Assembly: GCF_000948415.1 (NCBI RefSeq) | Contig: NZ_JYII01000012.1 | Coordinates: 1-64,000, forward strand | Source of the DNA: Thalassospira sp. HJ | GTDB taxonomy: Bacteria; Pseudomonadota; Alphaproteobacteria; Rhodospirillales; Thalassospiraceae | Length of the DNA stretch: 64,000 nt | Reading direction: 5' to 3' | In this document: one piece after another, positions 54,252-63,927 of the stretch | How positions within the stretch are numbered: position 1 is the first letter of the stretch | Layout of the letters: each line of letters opens with the position of its first letter | The notes under the pieces: model-generated | The model's database searches: none | Told to the model about the DNA's origin: nothing | What the model saw: only the letters and a program-made list of their open reading frames with translations | Made by a program: the position numbers and the translations under genes

Positions 54252-54767
54252 TTACCCGTTCAAGTGCCAGATGGCGGCATTCAGAAGTGTGGCAAACCCG
54301 ACCCAGGCGACATAGGGCAGCAACAGTACCCCGGCGAGGCGATCCAGTCGGAAGAAGACAACCGTGTTGATGACAATCAGGATCAGCAGGGCGATGATAT
54401 CAATCAGGCCGAGTAACGGCGACTGCGCGCCAAAGAACAGGAATGACCAGGCCAGATTAAGCGCCAGTTGCGCGCCATAAATGCCAAAGGCCATTTTGGT
54501 TTGGGCAAACCCGTTGGTCAGCCAGACGCGCCAGCCGCTAAAAGCGATCATGAAGTAAATGACGGTCCAGACCGGCGCGAACAGCCAGTTGGGCGGATTG
54601 AAAAACGGCTTGTTCAGGGTTGCGTACCAGTCATTAACACTGGTGGCCGTCACCGCCCCGCCAAAGGCCGAAATGATCAGGCACAACACCATAAAGGCAA
54701 TCAGGGCAAACACCCGGGTGCGATGATTGGGGCGCGGGTTTGTGGTTTGCTGTGTGGTGTCGGTCAT
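54252..54767 (-). CDS. tspO: TspO/MBR-family tryptophan-rich sensory protein
   Basis: Protein of 171 aa with a polar N-terminal tail and five TM helices. Family motifs are WYATLNKPFFNPPNWLFAPVWT near 49-70 and ALNLAWSFLFFG near 100. TspO binds tetrapyrroles and affects porphyrin or oxygen-dependent regulation in alphaproteobacteria. It is upstream of the CobW gene in the same orientation, but the Zur-like box between them suggests separate control. Confidence 0.87.
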   Translation of the reverse strand: MTDTTQQTTNPRPNHRTRVFALIAFMVLCLIISAFGGAVTATSVNDWYATLNKPFFNPPNWLFAPVWTVIYFMIAFSGWRVWLTNGFAQTKMAFGIYGAQLALNLAWSFLFFGAQSPLLGLIDIIALLILIVINTVVFFRLDRLAGVLLLPYVAWVGFATLLNAAIWHLNG

Positions 54768-54786
54768 GGGGGCCCGATCCTTGGCG

Positions 54787-56007
54787 TTAGTTGGTGACGT
54801 CGTTAATGGTGGCGATCAATGCATCGAAATAGGGGTTCCAGGTCAGGCGGCCGTGATATTTACCGGGCTCTGTATAGCCCCATGCACTGCGCCAGAGTTT
54901 TGTGCGATCATCTGGTCGTTCAATCTCTTCCTGGCCGTTCTCGATAAATACAAAGCTGCCATCCGTGCCGTAATAGGGATTGTTTGGCGAAAACAGCGCG
55001 CTCAGATGCGAGAAATTGCTGATCTGCTGATCTGGAAGATTGCTGTTAAGGCTTTTGACCCTTGGATCATCACTTGGTGCGTTGGTGTCATCATACCAGA
55101 CAAAGCGCGATGCCGGGTGGGTAAAACCGGTTTCAAAGCGACGCAATATGGCAAGCGGATCAAGTACGCTGTCATCGGCACTCATCGAAACAAGCGTCGG
55201 GCGGTCAAACGGGGCATCATCAAGCGCATCTTCGACATCGGTGACACTGCGGTAATAGAGAACCGACGCCTTGGTCGACAGGGATTGATAGTTGATGGCG
55301 TTGTCTTCAGGGTCGGCATCAACCCAATCCCAAAGATGCTGAATGACGGGTGTCAGGAACAACAGATTAGTGCCCGGTTCAATGCCCGGCGAAAACAAGA
55401 AAAGGCCCGAGATTTCAGGATTGCGCGCTGCATAACTGGTCACAAGGTTGGCACCAGTTGAAAACCCGCCAAGCCAGACTTCATCGACTTCGCGTTCAAG
55501 CAACTTGACCTGATGGGCGACTGCCGCGGTCCAGTCGGCATAGCCCGGGATGCTGAGATCTGCCGGGCGCGTCCCGTGGCCGGGCAACAGCATCGAACGT
55601 GCGAGCCAGCCGTTCTTTGCCATCTCGGCTGAGATATCATGGAAATACCACGGGCTTGCCCCCAAGCCATGAACAAACAACACACCGCGTTTTGGCGCAT
55701 CGCCGTTTGGCGTTTTCCGGCCCAGTTCAAATGGAATATTGCGCGCCAGTTCGGTTTCGTGATCATCAGTGATGAAAACGCGATGCTCTGCGACCCAGTC
55801 ACGGGTTTGCGCGACATATTCGGCAAAGCTGTCTTGTGTGTAGGGCGGGATATCGGGTGATTGCTGATAAAGTTCGCTCTCGGGCGGGAAGGCGCAGGAT
55901 GCAAGCACGGCAGTCGGGATCAGAACGGTCAGGATCGTGCGGGCCGTTCTGGCGATACGGCTTTGCCAATTTTTAATCCTGTCCAAAGCGGTCTGGTCTT
56001 GACGCAT
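54787..56007 (-). CDS. Alpha/beta-hydrolase lipoprotein
   Basis: Protein of 406 aa from the ATG with GGGGATC upstream. Residues ~20-37 form a lipoprotein signal with lipobox VLAS-Cys38. The hydrolase domain starts near 105: oxyanion loop LFVHGLGASPWYFHD, LPGHGTRPADL, and nucleophile elbow GGFSTGAN. Later DDSVLDP and FSHLSALFSP are good candidates for the Asp and His of the triad. It resembles serine lipases or monoacylglycerol-type hydrolases in the cell envelope. Substrate unknown. Confidence 0.75.
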   Translation of the reverse strand: MRQDQTALDRIKNWQSRIARTARTILTVLIPTAVLASCAFPPESELYQQSPDIPPYTQDSFAEYVAQTRDWVAEHRVFITDDHETELARNIPFELGRKTPNGDAPKRGVLFVHGLGASPWYFHDISAEMAKNGWLARSMLLPGHGTRPADLSIPGYADWTAAVAHQVKLLEREVDEVWLGGFSTGANLVTSYAARNPEISGLFLFSPGIEPGTNLLFLTPVIQHLWDWVDADPEDNAINYQSLSTKASVLYYRSVTDVEDALDDAPFDRPTLVSMSADDSVLDPLAILRRFETGFTHPASRFVWYDDTNAPSDDPRVKSLNSNLPDQQISNFSHLSALFSPNNPYYGTDGSFVFIENGQEEIERPDDRTKLWRSAWGYTEPGKYHGRLTWNPYFDALIATINDVTN

Positions 56008-56129
56008 CTGATCCCCGTTGCGTGGTTGGTCGTAAGGCAGTGGCGACACAAATGCGTGCAACTGTTTGAAAATATACGCCGAACTTTAGCCGGGCAGATC
56101 ACTGTTGCCTGCTTTCAGTAGGCTGCGCA

Positions 56130-56166
56130 AACAAAACCGCCCTGCATCATATCAACGCAGGGCGGT
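56130..56166 (-). terminator. Terminator after the leftward GST gene
   Basis: ACCGCCCTGC and GCAGGGCGGT pair across an 11-base loop. In the leftward direction the stem is followed by TTTGTTTG. Confidence 0.75.
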
Positions 56167-56176
56167 GGGGTTTGTT

Positions 56177-56875
56177 TCAGGCCTTCGTGCTTTTGGCGGT
56201 TTGGCCAAACAAGATTTTCTTGTCCTCTTCACTCATCTGCCATTTGTTGAGCTCTTCGCCGGCCTTGTAGGCCGCAACTGTCGCCGGACGGGCCTTGATG
56301 GTTTCAAACCAGCGTTTGAGGTTCGGGAATTCATTAAGGTCCTGCTGTTGTTTCTCGTGGCTGACGATCCACGGATAGCAGGCCATATCCGCAATCGTGT
56401 AGTCATCACCGGCAATGAATTTGCGGCCCTCAAGGCGCTTGTTGAGAACCCCGTAAAGACGGTTGGTCTCATTGACATAGCGGGTGATGGCGTAGGGTAG
56501 TTTTTCCGGGGCATAGGTGCCGAAATGGTGGTTCTGGCCCGCCATCGGGCCAAGACCGCCCATCTGCCAGAACAGCCATTCCATCACGGTCTTGCGTTCA
56601 CGTACACCGGTTGGCAGGAACTTGCCGGTTTTTTCGGCGAGATACTGCAAGATCGCGCCCGATTCAAACACGGTGATGGCATCCCCGCCATCGGCCGGTT
56701 CGTGATCAATGATCGCCGGCATCCGGTTGTTGGGTGAAAAGGCGAGGAATTCCGGTTTGAACTGGTCCCCGGCGCCGATATTGACCGGCACGATTTTGTA
56801 ATCCAGTCCGGCTTCTTCAAGGAACAGCGTGATTTTATGGCCGTTGGGTGTCGGCCAGTAATACAGATCAATCAT
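56177..56875 (-). CDS. Glutathione S-transferase, YfcG/Nu-like
   Basis: Protein of 232 aa. The N-terminal thioredoxin-fold domain opens MIDLYYWPTPNGHKITLFLEE and has the NNRMPAIIDHEP and FESGAILQYLAEK glutathione-site segments. The all-helical C-terminal domain has FIAGDDYTIADMACYPWI. The TPNGHK opening and the GLGPMAGQNHHF stretch match YfcG-type disulfide-reducing GSTs. Divergent from a paralogue. Confidence 0.85.
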   Translation of the reverse strand: MIDLYYWPTPNGHKITLFLEEAGLDYKIVPVNIGAGDQFKPEFLAFSPNNRMPAIIDHEPADGGDAITVFESGAILQYLAEKTGKFLPTGVRERKTVMEWLFWQMGGLGPMAGQNHHFGTYAPEKLPYAITRYVNETNRLYGVLNKRLEGRKFIAGDDYTIADMACYPWIVSHEKQQQDLNEFPNLKRWFETIKARPATVAAYKAGEELNKWQMSEEDKKILFGQTAKSTKA

Positions 56876-57025
56876 GGGCTTATCGCTCCTGCAAATCTTT
56901 CTGGTGGCTTCATCAATAATCGAAGCTTGCCAATCGGGACGTTATGGGTCAATTTAAAACGATCATTCCAAAATGCAAGCGCAGGTTACGCATCGTGCAA
57001 ACGCGATGCCCCGCAAGGAGACATC

Positions 57026-57718
57026 ATGATCCGGTTTTATTACCACCCGACCCCGAACCCCCAGAAAATCTCGATGATGCTTGAGGCATCCGGATTGCCT
57101 TACGAGGTCCTGCCGGTTGATACCCGCAAAGGGCAGCAACATGACCCGGCCTTTCGGGCGATTAATCCGAATGGCAAGGTGCCAGCCATCGTCGATACTG
57201 ATGGACCGGGCGGTAAGGAAGTGCGGGTGTTTGATTCAAATGCGATCCTGCTCTATCTCGCCGAAAAGTCGGGCAAGTTCCTCGGTAAGCCCGAAGACCG
57301 TGGTGAGTTCCTGTCATGGCTGATGTTCATTGCCACCGGCCTTGGCCCGTTTTCAGGGCAGGCAGTGCATTTCCAGCATGTCGCACCCGAGGGCAGCGAC
57401 TATGGCGTCAACCGCTATCGCAACGAGATCGCGCGCCACTATCAGGTGCTTGAAGACCATCTTGAAGGTCGTGAGTTTATCGTTGGCGACGAGATGACGA
57501 TTGTTGATATCTCTGCCTGGGGCTGGGTCGACAAGGCACCGTTCGTCCATAAAAACCCGGATGTCTGGGACAAGTACCCGAACATCAAACGCTGGTTTGA
57601 CGCGATCAACAGCCTGCCAGCCGCCATCAGCGCACGCGAAGTCGGCAAGAACCATGCGTTCAAAACCGAAATGGACGAAGAAGCAAAACGCGCGATGTTC
57701 CCGTCGAACTACTCCTAA
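57026..57718 (+). CDS. Glutathione S-transferase, YfcG/Nu-like, second copy
   Basis: Protein of 230 aa from the ATG with AAGGAG upstream. It shares TPNPQKISMMLE, NPNGKVPAIVD, FDSNAILLYLAEKSGKFL and FIVGDEMTIVDISAWGW with the divergent neighbour. Residues around the active site differ (YHPTPNPQK against YWPTPNGHK), so the copies have probably specialised. Confidence 0.85.
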   Translation: MIRFYYHPTPNPQKISMMLEASGLPYEVLPVDTRKGQQHDPAFRAINPNGKVPAIVDTDGPGGKEVRVFDSNAILLYLAEKSGKFLGKPEDRGEFLSWLMFIATGLGPFSGQAVHFQHVAPEGSDYGVNRYRNEIARHYQVLEDHLEGREFIVGDEMTIVDISAWGWVDKAPFVHKNPDVWDKYPNIKRWFDAINSLPAAISAREVGKNHAFKTEMDEEAKRAMFPSNYS

Positions 57719-57740
57719 GCCTGATCACGGCTTTAAAACG

Positions 57741-57778
57741 AAAACACCCCGACCAATCTGGCCGGGGTGTTTTATTAT
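57741..57778 (+). terminator. Bidirectional terminator after the second GST
   Basis: AAAACACCCCG and CGGGGTGTTTT form an 11-bp stem with T/A-rich flanks, serving the convergent MFS gene too. Confidence 0.85.
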
Positions 57779-57798
57779 TGTATGGAGTATCTGGTTAA

Positions 57799-59139
57799 TC
57801 AGTCGCTGGTTTTGGCGCCGAACTGCTTGTTGAATTGCAGGACCAGAAGGGTCACCACAGCCCCGGACAGCAGGTAGGCACCCACACCGGGCAGACCGAA
57901 CTTGTCACACAGGTAAAGTGCGATCAGCGGTGCGAAGCCAGCACCCAGCAACCATGCAAGGTCGGATGTCAGGGCCGAACCGGTATAGCGGTATTCGCGC
58001 TTGAAGTTCGATGCCAGCGTGCCGGCCGCCTGACCAAAGCACAGGCCCAGTACCGCAAAGCCGCCCAGAACAATCATGCCTTCATTGATGATGTTATAGG
58101 TGTAAAGCAGCGGGGTCAGAACAGCCCCCAGCAGGATGATCCCGGCACTGTAGCCGAGCAGGCGACGACGGCCGAGCTGGTCGGCAATAAAGCCCGATGC
58201 CACAATCCCGAAGGCACAGAGAACCGCACCAACACCCTGGGTCAGCAGGAATTGCCCCGGATTGCCGTTGGCATAGAGGAACACCCAGCTTAGCGCAAAG
58301 ACAGTGACCAGATGGAACAGTGCGTAGCTGACCATCGGCACCAGCGCGCCCAGCACAACAGTACGCCCGTTATGTTTGAGCGTATCCATGACGCGGGCGG
58401 CTTCAAGCTCATTCTTTTCCAGAAGATGGCCGAATTCCGATGTTGCCACCAGACGCAGGCGGGCGAACAGCGCGACCACGTTAATGGCAAAGGCGACGAA
58501 GAACGCATAGCGCCAGCCAAAGGCAAGGAAGTCATCCGGATGCAGGGTCAGCAGAAGATAGGCAAACAGTGATGCGGCCAGCATGAAGCCAAGCGGTGCG
58601 CCCAGCTGCGGGATCATCGCATACCAACCCTTGCGGTTGTCGGGCGCATTAAGCGCCAGAAGCGATGCAAGCCCGTCCCATGCGCCGCCCCATGCAAGAC
58701 CCTGCAGGAAGCGGAAAGCACACAGAAGATAGATCGCAAGCACCCCTGCCGAGGCAAAGCTTGGCAGGAAAGCCATGGCCGCGGTGGAGCCACCCAGCAG
58801 GAACATGGCGATGGTGAGTTTCACACCCCGTCCATATTGGCGGTCCACCGTCATGAAGACGAGGGATCCGACAGGGCGGGCGACAAAGGCCAGAGAGAAG
58901 ATGGCAAAGGAATACATGGTGCCGACAAGCGCCGTTTCACCTGGAAACAGCAATTGCGGGAAGACCAGTACCGATGCGATGCAGTAGACGAAGAAATCGA
59001 AAAACTCGGACGTCCGGCCGATAATCACGCCAAGCGCGATCTGGCCCGGATCATTGGTGGCGTCGGCGTTGTGATGCCGCGCATCGCGTTCCAAACCTGA
59101 AGAGGTGGCGGTCGCGTAGTTTTCTGTCGTTTGGTTCAC
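57799..59139 (-). CDS. MFS transporter, metabolite:H+ symporter (MHS) type
   Basis: Protein of 446 aa with a GTG start preceded by GGGAGAACG. It has twelve TM helices. The MHS pattern is visible: GRTSEFFDFFVYCIASVLVFPQ in TM1, SLAFVARPVGSLVFMTVDRQYGR after TM2, and FRFLQGLAWGGAWDG in TM4. Family members import citrate, shikimate, dicarboxylates or betaines with protons. The substrate here is open. Confidence 0.82.
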   Translation of the reverse strand: MNQTTENYATATSSGLERDARHHNADATNDPGQIALGVIIGRTSEFFDFFVYCIASVLVFPQLLFPGETALVGTMYSFAIFSLAFVARPVGSLVFMTVDRQYGRGVKLTIAMFLLGGSTAAMAFLPSFASAGVLAIYLLCAFRFLQGLAWGGAWDGLASLLALNAPDNRKGWYAMIPQLGAPLGFMLAASLFAYLLLTLHPDDFLAFGWRYAFFVAFAINVVALFARLRLVATSEFGHLLEKNELEAARVMDTLKHNGRTVVLGALVPMVSYALFHLVTVFALSWVFLYANGNPGQFLLTQGVGAVLCAFGIVASGFIADQLGRRRLLGYSAGIILLGAVLTPLLYTYNIINEGMIVLGGFAVLGLCFGQAAGTLASNFKREYRYTGSALTSDLAWLLGAGFAPLIALYLCDKFGLPGVGAYLLSGAVVTLLVLQFNKQFGAKTSD

Positions 59140-59581
59140 GCCGTTCTCCCTAAATCACTGGTCGGACCATTTTGGTCCTAACTGCTTTTGATTGGATCAC
59201 AAATTCGGATGAATGAACGATACGACTTTGGATCGAGTCTAAGTATAGACATGTGAATTGCAAACGTCAGTGTCAATTATCGTTCTGCACCGCACAACGT
59301 CCGGTTTACATTGGAATGATAATTGTCATTAAGACCCTGCTATGCGCCGCGGGTAGCTTGACATTGCTGCGATGCAGCTATAGCAATCTCGCCAACTTTC
59401 CGATCCGGCATTTTTTTGAAAAAAAATTGCTTTCTTTGTGCCCTTTCCGTGGATGTTTGGAATTGTAATTCCTATATGCGGTTGCGGCGGGGTACGGCGC
59501 GTAGCGGTCTTTGGTAGATCGCTTATGCGACTCATTGGCATATGGTTGTCTTTGAGAACATCTTCCAGAGACTGAGGAAGT
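59140..59581. promoter_or_regulatory. Gap upstream of cyoA
   Basis: 442 bases between divergent genes without a credible coding region. It includes a perfect palindrome GGAATT-GT-AATTCC at 59459-59472 and an A/T-rich block at 59410-59425. GAGGAAG precedes cyoA. I saw no exact FNR box. Confidence 0.45.
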
Positions 59582-60721
59582 ATGAAGCACATGCTTTCAA
59601 AACTTGTACGTGGCGCAGCCTTGGCCTCGATTTTGCCGCTTGTTGCCGGTTGCAACCTTGTTGTAATCGACCCGGCCGGTGATATCGCGTCCCAGCAGTC
59701 CGACCTGATTATCGTTTCGACCATTCTGATGTTGCTGATCATCGTTCCGGTGATGGCACTGACCGTGTTCTTTGCCTGGAAATACCGCCAGGGTAACAAG
59801 AATGCCGAATACGATCCCGAATGGCACCATTCCACCAAGCTTGAAGTCGTCATCTGGGCGGCTCCGCTGGTGATCATTATTGCTCTTGGCGCGATTACCT
59901 GGGTCACCACCCATACGCTTGACCCGTATCGCCCGCTTGACCGTATCGATGCCGAGCGTCCGCTTGACGATGAGGCCGAGCACATGGTGATCGAAGTTGT
60001 TTCCCTCGATTGGAAATGGCTGTTCCTGTATCCGGAACAGGGCATTGCGACCGTTAACGAGCTCGCAGCTCCGATCGATACGCCGATTGAATTCAAGATT
60101 ACCTCTTCAGGTATCATGAACTCCTTCTTCATTCCGGCCCTTGCGGGTCAGATCTATTCGATGGCGGGTATGGAAACCAAACTCCATGCCGTGATCAACG
60201 AAGAAGGCGTGTTTGATGGCTTCTCCGGGAACTATAGCGGTGAGGGCTTCTCTCACATGCGCTTCAAGTTCCACGGCCTGAGCGAAGAGGGCTTTGACGC
60301 CTGGGTGAACGATGTGAAGTCTGATGAGAACTTCCTTGGCCGTTCGCAGTATCTCGAACTCGAAAAGCCGAGTGTGAAGGAACCGGTCCACTATTATAGC
60401 TCGGTGGATCCGGAACTTTATCAGGCCATTCTCAACATGTGCGTCGATCAGTCGAAGATGTGCATGAACGAGATGATGCATATCGACAAAAACGGCGGTG
60501 GCGGTCTTGCCGGTATCTATAACGTCATGTCGCTGACCTATGACGTTCCGCAGATGCGCGGCAGCAAGCCGTTGCCTGATAGCAAGTCCTTCGTCGCAAC
60601 GCTTTGCACCACCCCGGAAGGTGGCTTGTCAGGCGAAATCGCGAACCTTCCGTTGTTTGGCAACGAGCCGGTCTCGCGCGCGATGAGTGTTGCACCCACA
60701 GGTGTTTCGGCAGGGTTTTAA
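59582..60721 (+). CDS. cyoA: Cytochrome o ubiquinol oxidase subunit II
   Basis: Protein of 379 aa. Lipoprotein signal with lipobox LVAG-Cys24, two TM helices (about 42-66 and 88-110), then a cupredoxin-fold periplasmic domain (VVSLDWKWLFLYPEQGIATVN). The CuA-ligand pattern CxxxC is absent (FSGNYSGEGFSHMRF), as expected for a quinol rather than a cytochrome c oxidase. It opens the cyoABCD operon. Confidence 0.92.
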   Translation: MKHMLSKLVRGAALASILPLVAGCNLVVIDPAGDIASQQSDLIIVSTILMLLIIVPVMALTVFFAWKYRQGNKNAEYDPEWHHSTKLEVVIWAAPLVIIIALGAITWVTTHTLDPYRPLDRIDAERPLDDEAEHMVIEVVSLDWKWLFLYPEQGIATVNELAAPIDTPIEFKITSSGIMNSFFIPALAGQIYSMAGMETKLHAVINEEGVFDGFSGNYSGEGFSHMRFKFHGLSEEGFDAWVNDVKSDENFLGRSQYLELEKPSVKEPVHYYSSVDPELYQAILNMCVDQSKMCMNEMMHIDKNGGGGLAGIYNVMSLTYDVPQMRGSKPLPDSKSFVATLCTTPEGGLSGEIANLPLFGNEPVSRAMSVAPTGVSAGF

Positions 60722-60811
60722 ATGCAGTGCCGGTTGGTGAATGCCAACCGGCCCTTCGCAGTTCTGGCATCGGTTACGGTGCCATTCTGCATTTGAAAGA
60801 AGAGTAATCCG

Positions 60812-62821
60812 ATGTTCTCCAATCCGGACCTTTTACATTTTATATTTGGCCGGCTGTCCCTCGACTCCTTCCCGTTTCTCCATGATCCGATCATTCTTGT
60901 GACGTTTCTTGGTGTGGTCGTGGGTGGCATCGCCGTTGTCGGTGGTCTGACCTACTTCCGTCTGTGGGGATACCTCTGGCGCGAGTGGATCACGTCGATC
61001 GATCACAAAAAGATCGGCATCATGTATATCATCCTGGCAATCATCATGCTTCTGCGTGGCTTTGCCGATGCGCTCATGATGCGTGCCCAGCAAGCCATCG
61101 CTTTCAATGGTGCCGAAGGTTTCCTTCCGCCGCACCACTACGATCAGATCTTCACCGCCCACGGCGTGATCATGATCTTCTTCGTTGCGATGCCGCTGGT
61201 GACCGGTCTGATGAACTTCGTTGTGCCGCTGCAGATCGGCGCGCGCGACGTTGCCTTCCCGTTCCTGAACAATTTCAGCTTCTGGATGACCACCTGTGGT
61301 GCCGCGCTGATCATGGCGTCGCTATTTGTTGGCGAATTCGCAATGACCGGTTGGCTGGCCTATCCGCCGCTGTCTGACATTGTCTACAGTCCGGGGGTCG
61401 GGGTTGATTACTATATCTGGGCCTTGCAGATTGCCGGTGTGGGGACGTTGCTTTCGGGTGTGAACCTGATTGTCACCATCGTAAAGATGCGCGCACCGGG
61501 CATGTCCATGATGAAAATGCCGGTCTTTACCTGGACCTCGCTTTGCACCAACATTCTGATTGTTGCAGCCTTCCCGGTTCTGACCGCTGTTCTGGTTCTG
61601 CTTGGTCTTGACCGCTATGCGGGCACCAACTTCTTCACCAACGATCTTGGCGGTAACGCCATGATGTACATTAACCTGATCTGGATCTGGGGCCACCCTG
61701 AGGTCTACATCCTGATCCTGCCGGCGTTTGGTGTGTTCTCCGAAGTTGTGTCGACCTTCTGCCGCAAGCGTCTGTTTGGTTACAGCTCGATGGTCTATGC
61801 GACGGTGGTTATTACCATCCTGTCCTACATCGTCTGGCTGCACCACTTCTTCACCATGGGTTCGGGTGCAAGTGTGAACGCCTTCTTTGGCATCACCACC
61901 ATGATCATCTCGATCCCGACCGGTGCGAAGGTCTTCAACTGGCTGTTCACCATGTATAAGGGCCGCATCAAATACGATGTGCCCATGCTCTGGACTATCG
62001 GTTTCATGCTGACCTTCGTGATTGGTGGCATGTCGGGCGTGATGCTTGCTGTCCCGCCGGCCGACTTTGTCCTGCATAACAGCCTGTTCCTGATTGCCCA
62101 CTTCCATAACGTGATTATCGGTGGTGTGGTCTTCGGGATGTTTGCCGGGATTGTCTACTGGTTCCCGAAAGCGTTCGGCTTCAAGCTGGATGAGTTCTGG
62201 GGCAAGATGTCCTTCTGGCTGTGGACCATTGGTTTCTACTTTGCCTTCATGCCGCTTTATGTTCTCGGCCTGATGGGTGTCACCCGCCGTATGAGCCAGT
62301 TTGACGATCCGTCGTTGCAGATCTGGTTCATCATTGCGGCCTTTGGTGCGCTTCTGATTGCCGGTGGTATCGGTTCGTTCATCATGTCGATCGTTGTTGC
62401 GGTGATCAAACGCGACAAACTGCGTGATGAAACCGGTGACCCGTGGGGTGGTCGTACGCTGGAATGGTCGACCTCTTCGCCGCCCCCGGCCTACAACTTC
62501 GCCTTCACCCCGGTTGTTCATGAACTGGACGCCTGGGATGACATGAAGAAACGTGGGTTCGTCCGTCCGACCTCGGGCTTCCTGGATATCCACATGCCGA
62601 AAAATACCGGCGCTGGCTTTATCCTGGCTGCGATCTCGCTCGTTCTTGGCTTTGCCCTTGTCTGGCACATCTGGTGGCTTGTTGCGGCAAGCTTCATCGT
62701 GCTGGTCGCTGGTGCAATTGCCCACACCTTCAACTATGACCGTGATTATCACATCCCGGCATCAGAAGTTGTGGCGACCGAAGAAGAACGTACCGCCCTT
62801 CTGGCAAAACAGCAGGCGTAA
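60812..62821 (+). CDS. cyoB: Cytochrome o ubiquinol oxidase subunit I
   Basis: Protein of 669 aa with about fifteen TM helices. Haem and copper ligands are present: HGVIMIFF (low-spin haem His), [15 protein letters not shown] (CuB His and cross-linked Tyr), HHFFTMG (CuB His pair) and HFHNVIIGG (haem o3 and b His). The HGVIMIF and RRMSQFDD segments are typical of CyoB. It reduces O2 to water and pumps protons. Confidence 0.95.
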   Translation: MFSNPDLLHFIFGRLSLDSFPFLHDPIILVTFLGVVVGGIAVVGGLTYFRLWGYLWREWITSIDHKKIGIMYIILAIIMLLRGFADALMMRAQQAIAFNGAEGFLPPHHYDQIFTAHGVIMIFFVAMPLVTGLMNFVVPLQIGARDVAFPFLNNFSFWMTTCGAALIMASLFVGEFAMTGWLAYPPLSDIVYSPGVGVDYYIWALQIAGVGTLLSGVNLIVTIVKMRAPGMSMMKMPVFTWTSLCTNILIVAAFPVLTAVLVLLGLDRYAGTNFFTNDLGGNAMMYINLIWIWGHPEVYILILPAFGVFSEVVSTFCRKRLFGYSSMVYATVVITILSYIVWLHHFFTMGSGASVNAFFGITTMIISIPTGAKVFNWLFTMYKGRIKYDVPMLWTIGFMLTFVIGGMSGVMLAVPPADFVLHNSLFLIAHFHNVIIGGVVFGMFAGIVYWFPKAFGFKLDEFWGKMSFWLWTIGFYFAFMPLYVLGLMGVTRRMSQFDDPSLQIWFIIAAFGALLIAGGIGSFIMSIVVAVIKRDKLRDETGDPWGGRTLEWSTSSPPPAYNFAFTPVVHELDAWDDMKKRGFVRPTSGFLDIHMPKNTGAGFILAAISLVLGFALVWHIWWLVAASFIVLVAGAIAHTFNYDRDYHIPASEVVATEEERTALLAKQQA

Positions 62822-62831
62822 GGGAATGACA

Positions 62832-63452
62832 ATGGCGAATACAACTGCCTCTCAGACCGAAGCGCCGGTCTTCTACCTGAAAGAAGAGCATCACCCGGAA
62901 ACGGGTACGATGCTCGGATTCTGGATCTATCTGATGAGCGATTGCCTCATCTTTGCGATCCTGTTTGCAACCTATGCCGTTCTTGGTCAGAACTATGCAG
63001 CGGGTCCCGCACCAGCTGACCTGTTCGACCTTGAACTGGTGGCGATCAACACGTCCATGCTGCTGTTCTCGTCCATCACCTATGGCTTTGCCATGCTGGC
63101 GATGGAAAAGGGCAATGTTGCAGGAACCCAGCTTTGGCTGGCGATTACCGGCCTGTTTGGTATCGCCTTCGTCGGTCTGGAACTTTATGAGTTCCATCAC
63201 CTTTGGCATCTGGGTGCGACGCCGATGCGTAGTGGTTTCCTCTCCGCGTTCTATACGCTGGTGGCGACCCACGGCCTGCACGTGACCTTTGGCATCATCT
63301 GGCTTGTTACCCTGATGGTTCAGGTTGCCCAGCGCGGCCTGATCGTCGAGAACAAGCGTCGTCTGATGTGCCTGTCGATGTTCTGGCACTTCCTTGACGT
63401 CGTCTGGATCGGTGTCTTCTCCGTTGTTTATCTGCTGGGAGTTCTGGGATGA
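62832..63452 (+). CDS. cyoC: Cytochrome o ubiquinol oxidase subunit III
   Basis: Protein of 206 aa with five TM helices. The ATG at 62832 has AGGGA at proper spacing; ATG 62826 is too close to it. GFWIYLMSDCLIFAILFATYAV and the His-rich VATHGLHVTFGIIWL and FWHFLDVVWIGVF identify subunit III. It overlaps cyoD by 4 bases. Confidence 0.93.
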   Translation: MANTTASQTEAPVFYLKEEHHPETGTMLGFWIYLMSDCLIFAILFATYAVLGQNYAAGPAPADLFDLELVAINTSMLLFSSITYGFAMLAMEKGNVAGTQLWLAITGLFGIAFVGLELYEFHHLWHLGATPMRSGFLSAFYTLVATHGLHVTFGIIWLVTLMVQVAQRGLIVENKRRLMCLSMFWHFLDVVWIGVFSVVYLLGVLG

Positions 63453-63832
63453 GCGCACATTCACACGCACATGATGACCATCACAGCGATGGTGGAGCGT
63501 CTCACGGTACTTACAAAAGCTATGTAATCGGGTTCGTCCTGTCGGTCATCCTGACCGCGATCCCGTTCTGGCTTGTCATGGACGGTGTTCTTGACAGCAA
63601 AGTTGCAACAGCCCTTTGGGTCATGGGCCTTGGGGTTATTCAGATCATTGTTCACATGGTCTATTTCCTGCACATGAACACCAAATCCGAAGGTGGCTGG
63701 AACTTCCTGGCGCTGATCTTCACCATCGTGATCGTAGCGATTGCCATCGCCGGTTCGCTGTGGGTGATGTATCACCTCAACACCAACATGATGCCGCAGA
63801 TGGATCACGACATGATCCCGAGCTTCGGCTAG
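63449..63832 (+). CDS. cyoD: Cytochrome o ubiquinol oxidase subunit IV
   Basis: Protein of 127 aa. A His/Asp-rich N-terminus (HSHAHDDHHSDGGASHG) precedes three TM helices. SYVIGFVLSVILTAIPFWLV and QIIVHMVYFLHMNTKSEGGWN are characteristic of CyoD. It assists CuB assembly. A terminator follows. Confidence 0.92.
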   Translation: MSAHSHAHDDHHSDGGASHGTYKSYVIGFVLSVILTAIPFWLVMDGVLDSKVATALWVMGLGVIQIIVHMVYFLHMNTKSEGGWNFLALIFTIVIVAIAIAGSLWVMYHLNTNMMPQMDHDMIPSFG

Positions 63833-63848
63833 GCACTGCTTGATATTT

Positions 63849-63890
63849 AAAGGGGGCGCGATACCTGTATGGGGATCGCGCCCTTTTTGT
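63849..63890 (+). terminator. Rho-independent terminator after cyoD
   Basis: GGGCGCGAT and ATCGCGCCC pair, extended by weak G-U and A-T pairs, across a 12-base loop and are followed by TTTTTGTTT. Confidence 0.88.
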
Positions 63891-63927
63891 TTAAACATCC
63901 GCTTACTGCCATTTGAAAGAACCCGGC

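Noticed and set aside
59253-59468. 71-codon plus-strand frame upstream of cyoA
   Set aside because: No ribosome site, no recognisable motif, Cys/Leu-rich noise in an AT-rich leader region.
61322-62752. 476-codon minus-strand frame within cyoB
   Set aside because: Shadow of a highly conserved gene; the His/Asp/Arg-rich translation has no fold signature.
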